Origin: Peptoniphilus ovalis
GTDB taxonomy: Bacteria; Bacillota; Clostridia; Tissierellales; Peptoniphilaceae
Reading direction: 5' to 3'
Assembly (NCBI RefSeq): GCF_018919265.1
Contig: NZ_JAHLQO010000006.1
Coordinates: 62,001 to 126,000, forward strand
Length of the DNA: 64,000 nt
Shown: positions 37,597-45,492 of the stretch, piece by piece
Position numbering within the stretch: position 1 is the stretch's first letter
Layout: each line of letters begins with the position of its first letter
Position numbers and translations under genes: made by a program
The notes under the pieces: model-generated
Told to the model about the DNA's origin: nothing
Database searches by the model: none
Seen by the model: the letters and a program-made list of their open reading frames with translations, nothing else

Positions 37597-39309
37597 ATGG
37601 AAGTTTTAAAAAAGCATATAGGACAAATTTTATCATCAGTTATTATTGCAGTAATTGGTGTTTTTTGTAGTGTTGTACCATATTTTGCTTTAGCTAAGAT
37701 TACTCAAAATATAGCAATTAGTAATACAGATTTAGAATTCTATATAAGACCAATTTTGCTTATTTTAGGTGGGTTAATAGGAAGTGTTATTTTTCATGAG
37801 ATTTCAACTTTAATTTCTCACAATTTAGCATTTCGCATAATAGAGGATGAGAGGAAGAAACTTGTAAGAAAAATTAATAGATTATCAATGGGAGAGATTG
37901 AAAAACGATCTAGTGGAGAATGGACTCAGTTTATGGTAGAAACTTTGAATAAAATTGAGCAACCGATAGCTCATGTTATTCCTGAAGTAATAGCTAATCT
38001 TATCATTCCAATCGCTTTAGTAGTTATTATTTTTATAATGGATTGGAGGATTGGAATTGCAAATCTTATTACATTACCACTAGGGGTGTTATTTTCAATT
38101 CTAATGATGGGTGGATATGAAGAAAAATCACGAAATTATCAAGAAGCCGCAAAAAACATGAATACAACAGCTGTTGAATATATTAGAGGTATTCAAGTTA
38201 TAAAGGCATTCAATAAATCTGCATCATCATATGGAAAATTTGTAGATGCTGTAAATAGTAATAGAGACAGTATGCTAAATTGGTATTTAAGTGTTTGTTT
38301 CTATATGACAGCAGCAATGGAAGTTTTACCATCAACTTTATTATTTGTTTTACCAACTTCTTTATACTTGTATATGAATGGAAGTATTGAAGTAGGCAAT
38401 CTAATAATGTGTGTTTTATTATCTTATGCCTGCTACAAACCTTTGATTAAAGCTATGAGTCATATGGATACTATGGCGAATGTAAGAGTTGTAATAGATG
38501 AAATAAAAAATGTTATGGAGTTACCAGAGTTAGAACGAGGTAATGGAGAGGAAAAAATAAGATCATACGATATTAATTTTGAAAATGTATGTTTTGCCTA
38601 TAATGATAAGAAAAAAGTTTTTGATAACTTATCCTTTAGTGCAAAAGAAAATAAACTTACAGCTATTGTTGGTTATTCTGGCGGTGGAAAATCCACTATT
38701 GCTAAGCTAATTGCGGGATATTGGAATATTAATAAAGGAAAAATATCCGTAGGAAATGTAAATCTTAAAGATGTTTCTCTTGAAAAGAACATGGAACTTG
38801 TAACCTATGTATCACAAGAAAATTATCTATTTAGAAAAAGTATTATAGATAATATGATAATGGCAAATCAAAATGCTAGTATTGAAGAGATAAAAGACGC
38901 TTGTAAAAAAGCTTCTTGTCATGACTTTATTATGAGTCTTCCTAATGGATATGAAACCATAATTGGAGAATCTGGGAGCAACTTGTCTGGAGGAGAGAGA
39001 CAAAGACTTACAATAGCAAGAGCTTTGCTTAAAGATAGCCCAATAGTTTTATTAGACGAAGCTACAGCATATTCTGATCCAGATAATGAAGCTGAAATTC
39101 AAAAATCTATAGATGCATTAGTTGAAAATAAAACGGTTATTATGATTGCTCATAGGCTTTCTACAATAATAGGAGCCGATAAGATCATAGTATTAAACAA
39201 TGGGGAAATTGAAGCAGAAGGAACTCATAAAGAACTTCTTGGAAAAAGTGAAACATATGCAAAAATGTGGAAATCACACATAAGTTTATCAAACGATAGG
39301 GGTGAGTAA
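37597..39309 (+). CDS. ABC transporter, fused membrane-ATPase, YbtP-like
   Basis: The 570-residue protein has an N-terminal six-helix exporter-fold domain and an ATPase with GYSGGGKST near residue 358, LSGGERQRL and LLDEATAYSDPDNE. The last motif, with TAYSDP before the E of the D-loop side, is typical of the YbtP/YbtQ and IrtA/IrtB siderophore importers, which use an exporter fold. It pairs with the next gene, whose ATG follows its stop directly. Import of the metallophore is the favoured role; export is not excluded. Confidence 0.88.
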   Translation: MEVLKKHIGQILSSVIIAVIGVFCSVVPYFALAKITQNIAISNTDLEFYIRPILLILGGLIGSVIFHEISTLISHNLAFRIIEDERKKLVRKINRLSMGEIEKRSSGEWTQFMVETLNKIEQPIAHVIPEVIANLIIPIALVVIIFIMDWRIGIANLITLPLGVLFSILMMGGYEEKSRNYQEAAKNMNTTAVEYIRGIQVIKAFNKSASSYGKFVDAVNSNRDSMLNWYLSVCFYMTAAMEVLPSTLLFVLPTSLYLYMNGSIEVGNLIMCVLLSYACYKPLIKAMSHMDTMANVRVVIDEIKNVMELPELERGNGEEKIRSYDINFENVCFAYNDKKKVFDNLSFSAKENKLTAIVGYSGGGKSTIAKLIAGYWNINKGKISVGNVNLKDVSLEKNMELVTYVSQENYLFRKSIIDNMIMANQNASIEEIKDACKKASCHDFIMSLPNGYETIIGESGSNLSGGERQRLTIARALLKDSPIVLLDEATAYSDPDNEAEIQKSIDALVENKTVIMIAHRLSTIIGADKIIVLNNGEIEAEGTHKELLGKSETYAKMWKSHISLSNDRGE

Positions 39310-41055
39310 ATGAAAGAATTAATTCACAAGTTATATTGGGTCGCTGGAAAAGAATCTTCCAAAATTAGCAAGATGTTTTTCTTTGAAGTATTAAAAAGTA
39401 TATTTGAAGGAATATCCCTTGGAGCTACAATGTTGCTTTTACTTAAAATATTTCAAAATATATTTGAAGGAAGAAATATTACACAAGAAGACATCTATGT
39501 CGTATTTGCAATAGCTCTACTAAGTGTAGTAGGGAAAATATTATCTAGTTATATGGCTGATAGAAATAAATACATCGCAACTTACAATATGGGAGCAGAA
39601 AATAGGCTATATATAGGTGATCAGCTAAAAAAAGTGAATATGGGATATTTTAGCAGTAATCGCCTTGGAAACATTTCAGGCGGATTAACCACAGTTATAG
39701 GTGAACTTGAAACCGTAGGAGTTAATATAATAGAAACTTTATTTGTGGGAGTAATTCAAACTATAATAATGGCGATATTTATGATTCCGTTTGATATAGT
39801 TACAGGTTCTATAATTTTAGGAACTTTATTCTTAGGAATGTTATGCAATGTTATCTTTCAAAAGAAATCAGATGAGTTGACTAAAAAATTACAAGCGTTG
39901 AAAATAAATCTAAACGCATCTACTTTAGAGTATGTTAAAGGTATTAGCGTCATTAAGTCGTTTGGAAAAAGTGGTGAAATGACTAAAGAATTGGACAGAG
40001 AGATTTATAAAAATAGAAGAGGCTTTATAAATGTTGAAAAAACTGTAGCACCTGCTGCTTTGATATTTCTAATTATATTTAAATTAGGGATTTGTCTTAT
40101 TATATTTTCAGCTATTTATAGATTTTGTATAGGAGAAATTGATCACTATAAAGCTGTAATGCTTGTAGTGTCTAGTTTTATTGTTTTTTCTGGTTTTGAA
40201 ATGGCTGGAAGTATGCAAAACGTTAGAGGAATAGCTATACAAAACTTGGATTCAATTGCTAAACTTAGGAATCTACCAACAATTTCAGAAGGCATAAGAA
40301 CAAGCTTTGAAAAAGGAGATATAAATCTAAAGGACGTTGACTTCTCATATGACGAACAAAACTTATTTAACTGTTTAAATTTAGATATTCCAAAAGGTAA
40401 GACTACAGCAATTGTAGGTGGTTCTGGAAGTGGAAAAACAACACTTTGTAATTTGATAGCTAGATTTTGGGATGTAGATTCTGGAGAAATATTGATTGAT
40501 GATAATAACATAAAAGATTTTAGGTATGACAATCTGTTATCTAATTTCACTTTTGTTTTTCAAGACGTCTATTTATTTGATGACACTATAAAAAACAACA
40601 TTAAGTTCGGAAATCCAGAAGCTAGTGATGAGGAAGTTATTAATGTTGCTAAGCAAGCACAGTGTCATGAATTTATTATGAAGTTGTCAGATGGTTATGA
40701 CACAGTTTTACAAGAGGGTGGTTCAAATTTATCTGGAGGAGAGCGTCAGAGAATATCTATAGCAAGAGCTATGCTAAAACCAAGCAGAATTGTTATTCTT
40801 GACGAAGCTACTTCAAGTGTAGATCCAGAAAATGAACAACAACTTATAACTGCTTTAAACAATTTGTTAAAAGATAAAACTGTAATTGTGATTGCACATA
40901 AACTTGAAACTATTAAAAATGCTGATCAAATTGTTGTTATGGATAAAGGAAATATTGAAAGTATTGGTAAACATAAAGAGCTTATGGAAAAATCACACAT
41001 ATACAAGAGTTTTATTGAGAAAAGAGAAAAAGCTACTGGTTGGAAAATTGAATAA
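39310..41055 (+). CDS. ABC transporter, fused membrane-ATPase, YbtQ-like
   Basis: The 581-residue partner subunit has six N-terminal helices, GGSGSGKTT near residue 370, LSGGERQRI and LDEATSSVDPENE. It starts at the base after the previous stop, preceded by GGGGTGAG, so the two are translated together and probably form a heterodimer. Host homologues of the pair lie at 51141-54591 in the same order. Confidence 0.88.
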   Translation: MKELIHKLYWVAGKESSKISKMFFFEVLKSIFEGISLGATMLLLLKIFQNIFEGRNITQEDIYVVFAIALLSVVGKILSSYMADRNKYIATYNMGAENRLYIGDQLKKVNMGYFSSNRLGNISGGLTTVIGELETVGVNIIETLFVGVIQTIIMAIFMIPFDIVTGSIILGTLFLGMLCNVIFQKKSDELTKKLQALKINLNASTLEYVKGISVIKSFGKSGEMTKELDREIYKNRRGFINVEKTVAPAALIFLIIFKLGICLIIFSAIYRFCIGEIDHYKAVMLVVSSFIVFSGFEMAGSMQNVRGIAIQNLDSIAKLRNLPTISEGIRTSFEKGDINLKDVDFSYDEQNLFNCLNLDIPKGKTTAIVGGSGSGKTTLCNLIARFWDVDSGEILIDDNNIKDFRYDNLLSNFTFVFQDVYLFDDTIKNNIKFGNPEASDEEVINVAKQAQCHEFIMKLSDGYDTVLQEGGSNLSGGERQRISIARAMLKPSRIVILDEATSSVDPENEQQLITALNNLLKDKTVIVIAHKLETIKNADQIVVMDKGNIESIGKHKELMEKSHIYKSFIEKREKATGWKIE

Positions 41056-41076
41056 AATTTAATAGAGGATGATTTT

Positions 41077-42441
41077 ATGAAACAAGATATGAAAGAACAA
41101 TTATTAACAAAAAGACCCATAGATTTACTTTTTCAATTATCTGTCCCTGCTGTAATAGGAATGATAGTAATAGGTCTTTATCCACTAATGGATGGAATTT
41201 TTGCAGGAAATATTATAGGACAAACTGCAATGACAGCTTGTGGTGTAGCTATGCCACTTACCTTTTTTAATAGTGGAGTATCTACACTCATAGGTGTAGG
41301 TTCAGCATCAGTTTTATCAAGAGCTATAGGAAAGGGTGACCAAAAAACAGTTGATAAAATTATGGGGAATTTAATCTTTTGGGTTATTCTATTCTCATCA
41401 ATTATTACAATAGGCGGAATTTTACTTGCACCACATTTTTTAGATATGGTTGGAGCAAGTGGAGAAATTAAAGAATATGGTATCAGATATTTACGAGTAA
41501 TTTTCATTGGTTCTTTATTTGTAAACTTTACTCAATCAGCAAACATGGTTATGCGTGGAGAAGGATTAATGAAAAAAGCAATGCTCATTATGGGGCTAGG
41601 GGCTTTTTTAAACATAATTCTTGATCCCATTCTAATGAAATTAATGGGAAAATATGCAATTGAAGGGGCTGCACTTGCAACTATTACAGCACAATTTGTT
41701 CAAGCAATAATAACACTCCATTACTTCAAATATAAAAGTAAAGCAGTAAAAATAAATAAAATTAAACCTGATCAGGAAATAAAAAAAGAAATGTTTGGCG
41801 TAGGGTCATCTGCTATGATGATGCAAATTTTATTTATGATTCAACAAACAATGCTATATAAAATGTCATTTAAATATGGCGGAGATACAAATGCTATCTT
41901 GATGGCAGCAACACTTAGAATATATGCCTTTTCATTCATTCCACTTTGGGGAATGAGTCAAGGTTTACAACCTGTAGTTGGTACAAATTTTGGAGCGAAA
42001 AAATACGACAGAGTAAAAGAAGCTATGAAAGTATTTTCTATCGGAGGATTAGTTCTTGCATCAATATTTTGGATACCAGCATTAGCATTTTCAAAGAATA
42101 TTCTGTCTTTATTTGGAGTAGAAGAAAGTATTATAACTCAGGGAATAGAAAACTTTAGACTATTTTATTCTATCTTTATCCTATATGGAGTAATGGTAAT
42201 GACTATAACATTCTTCCAATCAATAGGAAACGCTAAAAAAGCCGGCATAATAGTAATGCTAAGACAGTTATTTTTGTTCGTACCTGCCATGATTGTTTTA
42301 CCAATGATATTTGGCGTTAAAGCAGTATGGTTTGCTGAACCCCTTGTAGATTTAATTATGATAATAGTTGGTGTAGTAATGATGTTTGGGGAACTAAATA
42401 GGATGGATAAAATTGGTTTGAAAAATTCAAGTAATGAATAA
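41077..42441 (+). CDS. MATE-family efflux transporter
   Basis: The 454-residue protein has twelve predicted membrane helices and MatE features (LTKRPIDLLFQLSVPAVIGM at the start, PLMDGIFAG, and QSANMVMRGEG in the first half, repeated as FFQSIGNAKKAG in the second). It belongs to the multidrug/sodium-coupled MATE group. As last gene of the transport operon it may secrete the finished metallophore. A drug-efflux role is possible. Confidence 0.9.
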   Translation: MKQDMKEQLLTKRPIDLLFQLSVPAVIGMIVIGLYPLMDGIFAGNIIGQTAMTACGVAMPLTFFNSGVSTLIGVGSASVLSRAIGKGDQKTVDKIMGNLIFWVILFSSIITIGGILLAPHFLDMVGASGEIKEYGIRYLRVIFIGSLFVNFTQSANMVMRGEGLMKKAMLIMGLGAFLNIILDPILMKLMGKYAIEGAALATITAQFVQAIITLHYFKYKSKAVKINKIKPDQEIKKEMFGVGSSAMMMQILFMIQQTMLYKMSFKYGGDTNAILMAATLRIYAFSFIPLWGMSQGLQPVVGTNFGAKKYDRVKEAMKVFSIGGLVLASIFWIPALAFSKNILSLFGVEESIITQGIENFRLFYSIFILYGVMVMTITFFQSIGNAKKAGIIVMLRQLFLFVPAMIVLPMIFGVKAVWFAEPLVDLIMIIVGVVMMFGELNRMDKIGLKNSSNE

Positions 42442-42475
42442 TGAGTGGATTGATTTAAAAGAATGGAGGTAAAAT

Positions 42476-42544
42476 ATGCAAAAAAATATAATTAAAGTAA
42501 ATTTACCTTTTTTCTTTGGTTTATGCTGTTTACAAGTTAGATAA
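42476..42544 (+). other. Possible 22-residue leader peptide
   Basis: ATG 42476 follows TGGAGG and opens a 22-codon frame with the hydrophobic run LPFFFGLCC, ending at TAA 42542-42544. A terminator hairpin follows 52 bases later, before the sigma-like gene. The arrangement suggests attenuation, as with leader peptides of tet and erm genes. It may be the relic of a resistance gene leader. Confidence 0.35.
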
Positions 42545-42596
42545 CTCAGTTAAAAAATTAAATACAATTACTATTAGAAAGAGTTTCTTTCATTCT

Positions 42597-42638
42597 AGAG
42601 GACTAACCATGCCCAAGAGCAGGAGTCCTCCTTTTTTT
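42597..42638 (+). terminator. Intrinsic terminator or attenuator
   Basis: GAGGACT (42598-42604) pairs with AGTCCTC (42624-42630), followed by seven T residues. It ends the transport operon or attenuates the sigma-like gene. Confidence 0.85.
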
Positions 42639-42680
42639 GTCTGAAAACATAAAGACAAAAAAAGAATGGAGGAAATATAA

Positions 42681-43091
42681 ATGACAAAAGAATATTACCT
42701 TTATGTCGGTGGGCAAAAAATCAAAGTAAGTGAGCAGATATACAAAGTCTACTGGCAAGAAAGAGAACACGAAAAATATTTAGAGCAGGTGGACAAGAAA
42801 AACCACTTGCTATTTTTTTCGTCTCTAAATCACGATGGGAATTTTGAAGATAATCTAGAAGATAGAAATGTTGATGTTGAAAAAGTTGTAGCTACACAAA
42901 TGATGATTGAAGCACTAAGAAATGCAATGTCAAAGTTAAATAAGGATGAACGGGAAATCATAGAAAGATTATATTTCAATGATGAAACACTTCGTGCAGT
43001 AGCAAAGACTAAAAATATCTCACATCCAACTTTAATTAAAAGACGAGATAAAATTTTAGAAAAACTAAAGAAATTTATAGAAGAACTATAA
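42681..43091 (+). CDS. Sigma-70 region 4-like regulator of the recombination module
   Basis: The 136-residue protein has a C-terminal sigma region 4 helix-turn-helix (KLNKDEREIIERLYFNDETL, then HPTLIKRRDKILEKLKK). Its N-terminus (MTKEYYLYVGGQKIKVSEQI) is the form I know from small sigma-like proteins of Tn4451/CTn-type elements. Such proteins lie upstream of the recombinase genes and are thought to control them. GGAGG precedes ATG and a terminator follows. Confidence 0.85.
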   Translation: MTKEYYLYVGGQKIKVSEQIYKVYWQEREHEKYLEQVDKKNHLLFFSSLNHDGNFEDNLEDRNVDVEKVVATQMMIEALRNAMSKLNKDEREIIERLYFNDETLRAVAKTKNISHPTLIKRRDKILEKLKKFIEEL

Positions 43092-43104
43092 ATTCTGGTT
43101 ACCA

Positions 43105-43155
43105 AAGAGGGCAAATTTTCCTTTATAAAGTGAAGGGGAATTTTGTCCTCTTTTA
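43105..43155 (+). terminator. Long-stem terminator
   Basis: AGAGGGCAAATTTTCC near 43105-43120 pairs imperfectly with GGGGAATTTTGTCCTCTT near 43135-43152, ending in T residues. It closes the sigma-like gene. Confidence 0.65.
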
Positions 43156-43159
43156 TATA

Positions 43160-43500
43160 AAAAAAGAAATTAATAGAAATTTGAACCTTGACAACTGAAT
43201 AGACCAAGACAGGACATTAACCATTTGTGGAGCTTTATAATTTCTTCGCCATGACATTTCTGCTGATAAGGATTTCGGTTTAAATAAATACTCTAGTTAA
43301 AAGAAGGATAAAAGAAAACGAGCGACAAAAAGAAATTATATATTCAGCTTAGGAAACTGATGCATTGAAGCAAATGGGGATAATGATACTTCTACAGTTG
43401 TTGCCGGCTCATCTTGAAAAGGGGCGGTGGTGAAATTCCAATGTCGTGACCTACACGCCTGTTAATGTCAAAAAACTTAAAAAAATTAAAGATAAGGAGA
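43160..43500 (+). other. Non-coding leader region with GC-rich island
   Basis: No good ORF is present. A TTGACA box lies at about 43188-43193, without a clear -10. The stretch 43390-43465 is much richer in G and C than its surroundings (GTTGTTGCCGGCTC, GGGGCGGTGGTG, CCTACACGCC). This suggests a folded RNA or a recombinase/regulator-binding region ahead of the recombination genes. I recognise no RNA family. Confidence 0.3.
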
Positions 43501-43507
43501 AGATATT

Positions 43508-43675
43508 ATGTGTGATGAACATAATATAAATACAGAAATGAAAACAGATAAAAAAGATAAACATATGATAAATCAAATTGATGGTTGGAATATAGAAGTT
43601 AAATTTAATGAAAATGGATTTAGTTTAGAAAATTTAGTAGAGGAATACATCAAAGAAAAAATTTCTGTCTATTAG
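43508..43675 (+). CDS. Small conserved-looking ICE protein before the recombinases
   Basis: ATG 43508 follows AAGGAG with good spacing; the 55-residue product is charged at its N-terminus and ends in SLENLVEEYIKEKISVY. Short proteins of this kind precede serine recombinase genes in many clostridial elements. I cannot name a family. It could be a directionality or regulatory factor, but no motif shows this. Confidence 0.55.
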   Translation: MCDEHNINTEMKTDKKDKHMINQIDGWNIEVKFNENGFSLENLVEEYIKEKISVY

Positions 43676-43678
43676 GGG

Positions 43679-43707
43679 CTGACAAAAAATATAAGGAGCG
43701 TTATAAT
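43679..43707 (+). promoter_or_regulatory. Promoter for the recombinase genes
   Basis: CTGACA (43679-43684) and TATAAT (43702-43707) are 17 bases apart. The first recombinase gene starts 67 bases after the -10 box. Confidence 0.65.
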
Positions 43708-43773
43708 ATTTTTGTGGAAGCCTAACCTTGGTTCGATTTATTGTATGTAAATTGAATTAAAGGAGGCTTTTTT

Positions 43774-45492
43774 ATGTTTAAAAACAATTTAGCAAAAGAA
43801 AATTTGGCAGTTATGTATTTAAGATTATCAAAAGAAGATGGCGAAAAAACAGAAAGTAACTCTATATCCAATCAAAGAGAAATTATAAACTCTTATGCAA
43901 GAAGAAATCAAATTCCAATAGTCAAAGAGTATGTAGATGATGGATATTCAGGTGCAAATTTTGATCGTCCCAATTTTAAAGAAATGATAAAGGCTGCCTA
44001 TGATAGAAAGTTCAATACAATTATTGTAAAGGACTTATCAAGATTCGGAAGAGATTATATAGAAGCTGGAAAATATATTCAAAGAATATTTCCGGAAAAT
44101 GGTATAAGATTTATATCAGTAAATGACAATTACGATAGTAAAAGTGCAGATATAAACGATACACATCTTATACTTCCTATAAAAAACTTCATCAATGACA
44201 GTTATTGCCGAGATATTTCCAATAAGGTAAAAAGCTCTCAAAAGATAAAAAGAGAAAAAGGAGACTTTATCAGTGCTTTTGCACCTTATGGATATAAAAA
44301 GTCTGAGGAGAATAAAAACAAGTTAGTGATTGATAAAGAGATATCGGATATTATCAAAAATATATTTGATATGAAACTCTTGGGATATTCCTCAAAGGCA
44401 ATTGCAGATGAACTAAATCATTTAGGAGTTTTAACTCCAAGAAAATATAAAGAAAGTCAAGGATTTAAGTGTAATGGATTTCAAAATACAAAAGGTGGAA
44501 CTTGGTCAGCAAAGACAGTAAATAGAATTATAGAAAATGAAGTATATATTGGTAATACATTGCAGGGAAAGAGTGTTACTTTAAGTTATAAAAATAAAAA
44601 GCAGATAGAAAAAGAGAAAGAAGAATGGATAAGAGTAGAAAATACCCATGAAGCAATTATAAGTAAAGAAGTTTTTACTATTGCAAATACTATGTTAAAA
44701 AGAGATTTGAATAATTCTCGTGGAAAGGACAAAATTGATATTTTTACAGGAATGCTTTTTTGTAAAGAATGTGGAAGTTCTTTGATTAGAAGGACTGTAA
44801 AGTATAAAAAAAGAGAAGAGGTTTTTTATATATGCTCAAAGTACAACAAGGAAAAATCTTGCACAAGACACAGCATAAAAGAAGAAACCTTGATAAAAGC
44901 AGTATCTAAAATAATGAAGTCCTACATTGAATTTAATGAAAATCTATATTCTAAAGTTCAGCGTATAGATATAAATAAAAATTTGAAAGACAATCAAATT
45001 CCTATACTAAAACGAGAAAAAGCAATGACAGAAGAACTCTTATCTTCCCTATACCTTGACCTAAAAGAAGATGTTATTAGTAAAGAAGAATATCAACTTT
45101 TTAGAAAAAACTATACAGAGAAACTGACTAAATTAGATGAAAGTATCGAGTATAGATTGAAAAAACAGGAATATACTAAGGATAAGATTGACAAAAATAA
45201 GAGTTGGATCATCGACATTAACAAGTATAAAAATTTATCGGAAATAGATAGATTGTCTGTTGTGATGCTCATTGATAAAATTTTTATTTCTGAAGATAAG
45301 ACGATAGATGTTAGGTTTAATCATACCGAAGAATTGTCTTTACTTGAAGAAATGACAAAAATGGATAAGTCAGACATTAAATCTAACACCATAAAAAAGA
45401 AAAGTATCGATATAAGCAGGAAGTCAAAAACTATCCCCACTGTTATGAATAAAAGTCTTGTAAGTGCTGAAAGTGAGGTATGCTATGGCTAG
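43774..45492 (+). CDS. Large serine recombinase 1 of 3
   Basis: The 572-residue TnpX/TndX-type recombinase has the resolvase N-terminal domain (MYLRLSKEDGEKTESNSIS, catalytic Ser in RLS), IIVKDLSRFGRDYIE and FISVNDNYD. A recombinase domain follows (AFAPYGYKKS), then a zinc ribbon (CKECGSSLIRR with later cysteines) and a coiled-coil C-terminus. All catalytic features appear intact. AAGGAGG precedes ATG. The next gene overlaps its stop by eight bases. Confidence 0.95.
   Translation: MFKNNLAKENLAVMYLRLSKEDGEKTESNSISNQREIINSYARRNQIPIVKEYVDDGYSGANFDRPNFKEMIKAAYDRKFNTIIVKDLSRFGRDYIEAGKYIQRIFPENGIRFISVNDNYDSKSADINDTHLILPIKNFINDSYCRDISNKVKSSQKIKREKGDFISAFAPYGYKKSEENKNKLVIDKEISDIIKNIFDMKLLGYSSKAIADELNHLGVLTPRKYKESQGFKCNGFQNTKGGTWSAKTVNRIIENEVYIGNTLQGKSVTLSYKNKKQIEKEKEEWIRVENTHEAIISKEVFTIANTMLKRDLNNSRGKDKIDIFTGMLFCKECGSSLIRRTVKYKKREEVFYICSKYNKEKSCTRHSIKEETLIKAVSKIMKSYIEFNENLYSKVQRIDINKNLKDNQIPILKREKAMTEELLSSLYLDLKEDVISKEEYQLFRKNYTEKLTKLDESIEYRLKKQEYTKDKIDKNKSWIIDINKYKNLSEIDRLSVVMLIDKIFISEDKTIDVRFNHTEELSLLEEMTKMDKSDIKSNTIKKKSIDISRKSKTIPTVMNKSLVSAESEVCYG

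Noticed and set aside
40146-40550. 134-codon minus-strand ORF
   Set aside because: It lies antisense to the ABC ATPase domain gene with no ribosome-binding site or recognisable motif; AT-rich coding DNA gives such shadows often.
41946-42158. 70-codon plus-strand ORF inside the MATE gene
   Set aside because: Shifted frame of a well-conserved transporter with no RBS; unlike the TnpV case it shows no family motif.
43160-43500. Part of an rRNA spacer or tRNA gene, suggested by TTGACAACTGAATA
   Set aside because: No tRNA cloverleaf or rRNA sequence follows; it lies inside the ICE module.
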